Source: Saccoglossus kowalevskii (lineage: Eukaryota > Hemichordata > Enteropneusta > Harrimaniidae). From it: DNA of 64,000 bases. Location: the NCBI RefSeq assembly GCF_000003605.2, contig NW_003152751.1:145923-209922 (forward strand), given 5' to 3'. The position numbers were made by a program, and so were the translations under genes. Shown here piece by piece: positions 50,636 to 59,600 of the stretch (the first letter of the stretch is position 1; each line of letters starts with the position of its first letter). The notes below the pieces were generated by a model that was not told the DNA's origin, did no database searches, and worked only from the letters and a program-made list of their open reading frames with translations.

Positions 50636-53600
50636 CTTTGTTTATTTATCATGTTGATGAGCATCGCGATTGTAATGCTGTATACCTCGTGTATTCATTG
50701 CACCTTCATTTAGTGATAGAACGATATTTATTTTTCAGAACCACGTCATCAAACTTGTCAAAATGGTGAATTTAGTGACAAGACTCTTATATTTGAGAAG
50801 GATAGAAATTGGTCATATGCTGTAGTAAATAAAGTAATTCCTGACATTGAGAAATTTACGATGTGCTGGTGGGTACGTACAGACGACATGGCAACTTCAG
50901 GTCGTACTTCTGTCAGTTACATGACCCATACACCTTCTCAGGGGCACATAAGTATCAGGAATTTCAACAACTACATGGCTTATATTAATAATGTCGCAGC
51001 TAGAGCTAGTACGATTGATGTTCGTACACGCATCTGGCATCATGTGTGTTTCTCGTGGAATTCCAATGGTGGCACCTACAGGTATTACAAGGATGGAGGT
51101 CTCGCTTATATCAATGTTAATCTCATGTCTGGTAAAATAATAAATGGCGGAGGCTCACTTATATTGGGTCAGGATCAGGCCAGTATCGGACAACAAGCTG
51201 CATTCAGAGCTGGTTATGAGTTCATTGGTGAAATGACACAGTTCAATATGTGGTCTGATGTACTGGAAGATGAAATTATCACTGTAAGTTCTTATATATA
51301 ACTTAAATATTAATCCATTTGTTAATATGATCCCCCGACCTAACCTAACCAAGCAACTAATGTTTAACGGTGAACACACTGACACGTGAATGAAATAATT
51401 AAAGACACACATGTACTTTGGTATTTTTGAGCAGAATATTGCCGTAAGTGGCTGCATGGATGGGTGTGGTGACATTGTTCCATGGTCATACTTAATGAGT
51501 AAAGACCTGAACGAAGTTGATGTTGGAGATTATACAATAACATGTGAACGTAAGTGTATTCATTTCATACATATCTTTAATTTAACGTGAATACATGGTG
51601 ATCTCATAATATGTGTTTATCCTAAAAGAAAGTTCTGTTTGTAACAAATAAGCAGCATTCAATGTAATTGTATATTGTCCTGTCTGTCTTACAGCACGAG
51701 TAGAAGAATGCAACAAGGGCGAATTTGTCAACAGTACCTTGACGTTCAGAGACACTACAAGCGACTATGATGCCAGCTTTGTTAGTGTCCGTGAGAGTAT
51801 CGATGACATTTCTGAGATGAGCATGTGCTGGTGGATGAGAACAACTTCAACAGCAGTTTCATACATTGCGACATACAATCAGGCGTCGGTTGGCCACGGA
51901 ATTGCCGTATATGATCCATCCAACCTCAGAATTATGATCAATGGTGCATGGGGTTCACAGTCGGGCAAGAAATACAATTACGGCTTGTGGCACCATGCAT
52001 GCATTACATGGGACAACACCGATGGAAAATACCAGTACTACAAAGATGGTAGGCTGGTTTATGAAAATATCAACTTGAAGAAAGATGTACAAATACCAAA
52101 AGGTGGCAGTTTTGTACTGGGTAATGATCAGAAGGGGGTTGGTGGTGTACGCTTCACCAGCAAAAACTACAATGGTGAAATTGCACAGTTCAATGTGTGG
52201 AGTGAAGTATTGGACACAGATACATTAAATGTAAGCATTTTAGTATAGTATCTTTTATTTACGTGAGGAATATCATTTTTTACAGCTGATTATATTACTG
52301 TAATGTATTTCATACTTTATCTTTAGACTATGCATACGGATGGATGTAATCCCGAATGCGGTGATGTCGTAAACTGGGCTTCTATCAGATCATCAGATAT
52401 GTTGAATGTTGAAGTAAACCCAACAAGTATTCCATGTGGTATGTACATATTGTATGTTTATTGTATTGGCGACATAATATACAACATTTCGGATATTACT
52501 TGGAACACTAAGAAAATAAATATAACGTATTCAGAGTTCCGTCTTAATTTTGTTAAAACAAGTCAATCATTTCAATACACACTTAGATTAAAAGATAATC
52601 ACATGTTAAATGTTGTACCAATTCAATCACTATCAACGAGATATTTACCACACCATGGCATATCTATCACCAGGTCCTGAATTACCTGCTTGTTATGGAG
52701 GAGAATTTGATGACAAGAAGTTTGGATTCGATAGCACATCCGAATACTCTTATGCTGTATCTTCGAGAGAAATGCCAGATATTTGGGCTTTCACCATTTG
52801 CTACTGGGTACAGACAGATGACACAAGTGCATCTAAAACAATGGTTCAATACTCGACACAGTTTGAGGCTCTTGCAATATTCATTCAAAACCCAACAAAT
52901 ACACAAATGTATGTAAGACAAGGCGCGGGTACATCCAGTGGTATAGCAGTCAATTATAACAGATGGGTGCATTTATGTACCTCCTGGGACAGCAGTGACG
53001 GCAGCTACCAATATTTCCTTGATGGCAGTCTCGTTAAGGCTTTTACAAATTTACAAGCTGGAAAGGTTGTACACGGAGGAGGTCAACTGATGCTTGGTAA
53101 TCGAAGAAACTCTAAAGGAGGAAGTTTCACTGGTAAAGGATATTCATTTATAGGACAGATGGCAAACTTCAACATGTGGAGTAAAGTATTAGATGATTCG
53201 GCCATAGAGGTAGGTTCCACTTTAAAATATATTACTTATTAACACTACGATAAAGATTTTACGTTTTCGACATTGTGAAATTTTTTTTGTTTTTTAAAAA
53301 GCAAACCCTTATTCAGAAATTTATATTAAGAATAATTCATAACGAAATGTATTCCCTATGCACCCATAAATATTTTTCATAATTACCGATTACACAAGTA
53401 TATTATAGAAAAGGGATTATTTGCTATGTTCTCTATATTTTTGCCTTTTATTTGTCTTGCATTAAGACTGAAAGAAGCTGAATGAAATTACAAACTATGT
53501 AGTGTGTCCAACAACTCGTGTATGAACAATAACTTTAATAAATATGATTTTACTTGGTGAAAATACTGTACTTTTCTGCAAAAAAACGAATAAATTGCAC

Positions 53601-56600
53601 AATGTCGAAAACGGAATCGCTGTGTTTATTGTCTATTGTCTTTATTGTCTTTCCGTTTCGTTTTTATGCAATAAATATAATGGCAGCAAATGCACTGTTA
53701 TAGTATACAACACAATTTCTCGCCAACCCATAATGGGCTCAAGCACACAAATGTCACTCAAAGTGTTCTGTCGTTCACTATAGGTTAGCGAAAGTATTAC
53801 AGTAAACTATGTGTAGATGCTTATACCCAACAATTTGCAAATAACAGTTTATACCGTCTTTCCTGTAGCGTTTGTCATTATTGGGATGCGAGAATGGATG
53901 TGGTGACATCATATCATGGGCATTATTTACATCTGAAGATATTACAGAAGTAGAAGTTAATGAATCTGAGATAGAATGCCGTATGTTTGTCTTTACTGTG
54001 ATTTATTATTAGTAAATGTCAATTAGAAAAATTCGAAAAATTACTTGTTTTAAGGATCAAATACATGCATTATGGGCAATCGTGACCAGCAAGGTATATG
54101 TATAACTTTTTCTTCACAGGTTATGAGCCGAGTTGTACTGGAGGCACATACGAAAACAGCACTATGGCTTTTGATAGTACTAAAGATTGGAGCTATGCCA
54201 TGGTAACAAAGAAAATACCAGACCTTGAAGAATTCAGCGTCTGTTATTGGATGAGAACTGTTGATAGATCGAACTGGGCTGGAACAATGTTTTCTTACTT
54301 TTCCCCCGGTTCCACTTGGTATGGTAGTATTGCTGTTGAATATACCCATAACATGAGAATGTGGATCAAAACCAGCGTTGGATCATGGAGTAATATAGAA
54401 ACAAATTATGGTTTGTGGCATCACATTTGTGTTACATGGAAGTCAAATGGAGGAGTATATAGAGTAAGTTTCATTTTGGTACATTTTGTAGATCGCGGAA
54501 AGTTGACACAATTGTTTTTTTGTTAGTTACATTTCAACTATTTCACTAATCATATTTTCTGATATTAACAGATGTACAAAGACGGAAACTTGAGATATCA
54601 AGGTGTTAATCTTAGGAGTGGTGAGACGATCCTCGGCAATGGTGTTGTGGTTCTCGGACAACATCAAGGCAAATATGGTGGTGGATTCCACAAATACTAT
54701 TCATACAAAGGCGAGATGACTTCCTTCAACATGTGGAGTGAAGCAATAGAAAGCGAAGAAATAAAAGTAAGTGCGATATTACACATAGTCAGTGCTGGTG
54801 TACTGGTTTCTACTATTGTTGGAGTTCATTTTCCAAGGTTTATTGTTGTAAACTTATTATTAAATATTAAAAATGCATTTGAATGTGGTTGTATTTTTCA
54901 CCAATGACATGATGTTGTTTCATATTAACTGTTTTTTATTTACTCCTCAGAAACTTGCAACAACTCCATGTGACAGGGGCTGTGGCGATATCATCAATTG
55001 GTCGTATTTGACACCGGCGGATCTTGAGTCAGTGGAATTAGCTGAAACAGAAATGGCTTGCAGTAAGTTATCATTTGTTTGTTGAAACTAATATATATCA
55101 TTTAATGTATTTAATATTCAATGTTGCACCTGGCAATACTACATTTTTCTTCTTAGGCCCAGAAGTACCTCGCTGCTTTGGTGGCGATTACAGACGAAAA
55201 ACGTGGTCATTTGACAGCACAACAGTAAATTCATTTGTCACAGTGGATAAAACCATCCCCGATCTGAGTGAGTTCACTATGTGTTTCTGGATGAGAACAA
55301 ATGACCGATCTAACTTCGCCAGAATGATCGTGAGTTATTTCACTTATGGCGATAGCGTGGGCAGTATTGCCCTGGAATATGTACACAATATGCGTATGTG
55401 GGTCAGTAATCAAGCTGGTACATTCTCTGGTATGGAGTTGAATTATGGTCTGTGGCATCACGTGTTTGTCGCATGGACATCGACTGATGGTGTGTACAAA
55501 TACTACAAAGATGGAGACATGGAACTGAGTGGCATAAACTTAACCAAAGATCGACTTATACGCGGTGGTGGTACTATGGTCATTGGTCAAAGACTTGCGA
55601 ATACAAATGGTCAGTTCAGTGGAAGCTACTATGCCTATCAAGGAGAACTCTCAGATTTCAATTTATGGAAAGAAAAATTAAGAAGCAGTGAGATTGAGGT
55701 AGGAACCTAAACTATTTAGTCTGTGTGAAAAAATATATTAGCATGACCAGTATGATACCATTCATGCGTATAGGAAACTACAAAATAATTATTTTCCTTC
55801 AAATTAGGCAATTGCTGAAAATGGCTGTTTAAAAGCATGTGGCAATCTAGTATGGTGGCCATCCTTTAAATCTGAACAGTTAACAGAAGTTGGTGTCAGC
55901 GATTCTGACAGGCAATGTCGTAAGTTATTACTTTTTCTTATAAATACTTGCTCGATGGGAGTGTATAATGAGAACACTTGGAATACAGATTCCTTTTTTT
56001 TATTCACAGCAAGTATACCGAGATGTTCAGGTGGAAAATATGCTAATAGCCTCTGGAGATTTGATAACACATATGACTGGAGCTATGCAACAGTACCAAA
56101 AGAACTTCCTGATTTAGATGAATTCACAGTCTGTTGGTGGCAGAAAATGAATGAAACACCAACCAGCAACTATTTTTGGAGCACCATCATGGGCTACTTT
56201 GCCATTGGAGATTATTCCTATGGCAGTATTGACGTCATCAATCCCAACAACCTTGGTGTATATATTAAGAATCAATGGAGTGGATACACCAATGTTAAGG
56301 TCAATGATGGAAGATGGCACTATTTATGTATGACGTGGGAATCAGATGGTGGTATCTTCAAATTATATGACCGTGGACAAAGAATGTACTCTGCTTCAAA
56401 TATTGCATCTGGGCAAACAATCAGAGGAGGAGGATCGTTAGTGATTGGCCAGCTACAAAGTGGAGTTGGTACAGGTTTCTTAAGACCCTATGCATTTAAT
56501 GGCAAGATTATGTATTTCAACATATGGACACGAGCACTTGACGCAAATGAGATTAAGGTAAAAGACAAGTTTGGCTAATCAGAAATAATCATTGAATGTT

Positions 56601-59600
56601 GTGTATCATTTATCACTTTAGTTGTGAAAGAGAAATATTGTTGTAAGTGGGTTATTGTATTTACAACTAATTTTTTTTTGTATTAGGAGGCTGGTACTAC
56701 TCGATCCTGTGATCCTGGGTGTGGTGATCTGTTTTCGTGGCATGAATTCACACCTTTTGATATTGAAGGGGTAACAGCTACTAAAATCCAATGTGGTAAG
56801 TGTGTACATGGATAAGGTAACTTATAGCAATGTGGACAGTGTTTGTATATAAATAATACACAAACAAAGCTCCAATTTTTCTCTCTCACTGAATAGTACT
56901 ATTGAAATTGAGTCATTCTGAATTATAGGTTGCTGTTGTCATTGCACGGATGTTTTCTAAAAGTACATATAAACACAATATTCGCTGCAAAGATCCACAA
57001 CATGATCGTTTAACTTGCACACGGCGTCAGCTTGTAAAGTCAGAGCTGGAAACATGGCAGATTGTCTCCTTCACGTGACTATCACTCGTCTAATCAGCGT
57101 TTAATAATGTTTTGATGCTCACATTTCAGATAAAACAACAGATGGCGGAATCGAAATTATCGAGAAGGAAGATGAGATGACAACCATGGCTCCCGCTCAA
57201 ACAACTGTTGTTATAGAACCAACAACCACCATTGTAGAACCAACAACTGTCGCCGCCGAACCAACAACTGTTGCCGTCGAACCAACTACTGTCGCTGCCG
57301 AACAAACAACTGTTGCTGTCGAACCAACTACTGTCGCTGCCGAACCAACAACTGTCGCTGGCAAACCATCTACAGTTGCTGTTGATGAACCAACGACTGC
57401 TGAACCTGAATCAAAAAAGACAAGTAAACCCAAGGAACAAACAACTGAAGTTCACAGCACAGCCACATCTCAAGAACACACAGAAGGTGGAACAAATGCT
57501 CATATACAAATCGCAACTACAGCAAACACAACTGCCAAGAAAACGACAGTATCAGAAAAAAATATGACAACGGAAGAGAATCAGAATAAAAGAACAACAG
57601 AAGCTACTGGTGAAGTTACTACTGCTTCAGAAACAACTACTCTGTCATTGGAATTTACAACCAAACAAGGTGTGATTTTGTGCGGTATCAGTATACATTT
57701 ACCTAACAGTATATAAGTATCGTGCAGTATATTAATATATTGTAATTTAGATTACTCTTATTCCCGAAATACTTCACAATGTTTCTGTTGAAGTACATGA
57801 AAATGAAGTACATGAAAACTAAACATTAATAAACTTGTTTTTGTTTATTTTAGCTTGTCCAGTGCCAGATGATCTTCCAAATGCAGCAGAAGGTAAATTG
57901 GCAACTCAGAGTTCTAGAAAGGGGGGTTCTAAGGCCGACCGAGCAGTTGATGGCAACACGAACAGCGATGCACTGGCGGGAAAATCATGTACCCAGACTA
58001 CAGTTGAAAACAGACCATGGTGGAAGGTTGATCTTGGTAAATCTCAGAATGTCTACAAAGTAACAATAACAAATAGGCAAGATTGTTGTGGTAAGTAGTA
58101 CTGCTATGTTCTACTGATATCCATTTGTTTATTAATCAGCATGATAAAGAGAATGACCTTTTAAGAATTATATAAGCTTTGCCATTTTTTTTATCTGACA
58201 TTTAACTGAGATTTTAATACAATATTCATGAAAAAGTATGTCACAATTTTGACTAGAAACATGATGTGTCAATTTGAATGTCATTGATAACTATCTATGC
58301 TTTTAAATTACTACACAGCTGAGGAACTCCTGAATGCGGAAGTACGTGTTGGTGATGATGATGACTTCAATAACAATGCTATGTGTGGTACCCAAATTTC
58401 TGCTGATGTTGTCAACCAAGAAACCATTGAAGTTATCTGTGCCTGTGGTGATCCATTGTCGGGTCGATATATCAGTGTACAGCTCCCAGGTATTGGATCA
58501 TTAGCCCTGTGTGAGGTGGCAGTTGGAGGTCTGCCAATGCCTACATTGGAACCGGAAGTCACAACAGAAGGTAATTATGAATCAAATAACTTTAGGACAT
58601 TCTTCACAAAATATCTCAAATGCCTCCAATAAGTTAAACAAACTATTTTTTCTGTTTTGTTTTTAGTATGCCTATTACCAGAGAATCTCGACAGTGTGGC
58701 TACTGGTAAAACAGCTGTACAAAGTTCCCAGAAAGGGGGATCAAAGGCCGGAAGAGCCGTTGATGGTAACACAGACAGCAACTTCCGTAATAAGTCTTGT
58801 TCACGAACCACACTGGAATCCGAACCCTGGTGGATGGTGGACCTTTCTGAGATTCAAGATGTTTACAAAGTTACTTTAATAAACAGACAAGACTGTTGTG
58901 GTAAGATTATTGACGATATAGTCATTCATGTAATGTTATTATACATCACATAATAGCATGAACTTTCGAGAGTATTGAAATAGTGCCTTCCCAAGACATA
59001 TCGGTAGTTTGAAAGCCAGGTTATCAGACCATTACTCCTTAGTAAGTTTCTTCGTGCAGCAGAGGAAAACATAAGTGATGTAATATCCGCCGAAGATGTT
59101 AAGGAATAATATTATTATCACATTCACAAGCCAAGTGTTTTTTTCAATGAGTTCAGATTTGTTTATCTTTTTACATGTACATGTTTTTATGCGCTGAACA
59201 CCCTATCTAGGTTAAAGTGTTGAAGATTCAGGCCGTTTCCTGTCCCACCTTCAGAATAACGAAACGTCTGTGCTAGACGTGACTATCTGTTAAAAAAATA
59301 TCCATATTAAGCGTTTTTGTGTTGCAGCATGCATGTCAAGTTTCAATTCAAATTATTTCTGATAATTTCGAGAAATGGAACTCGGTGAAAATAGTTTCGT
59401 TTTTACAGAACCGATGACATAGACACTGGATTGAATGACGTAGAATTACCACGGTATAAAAGTTGTACTTTCTGTTCAACAAAGAATAAAATGGCTTGTG
59501 CATGTGATAATATTAAACTAGACTAAACAAACTAGACACGATCCTTTCACGTTAAGAAATTCGCATGCCATTCACATGTGAAAATTATCCGCATAATTGG

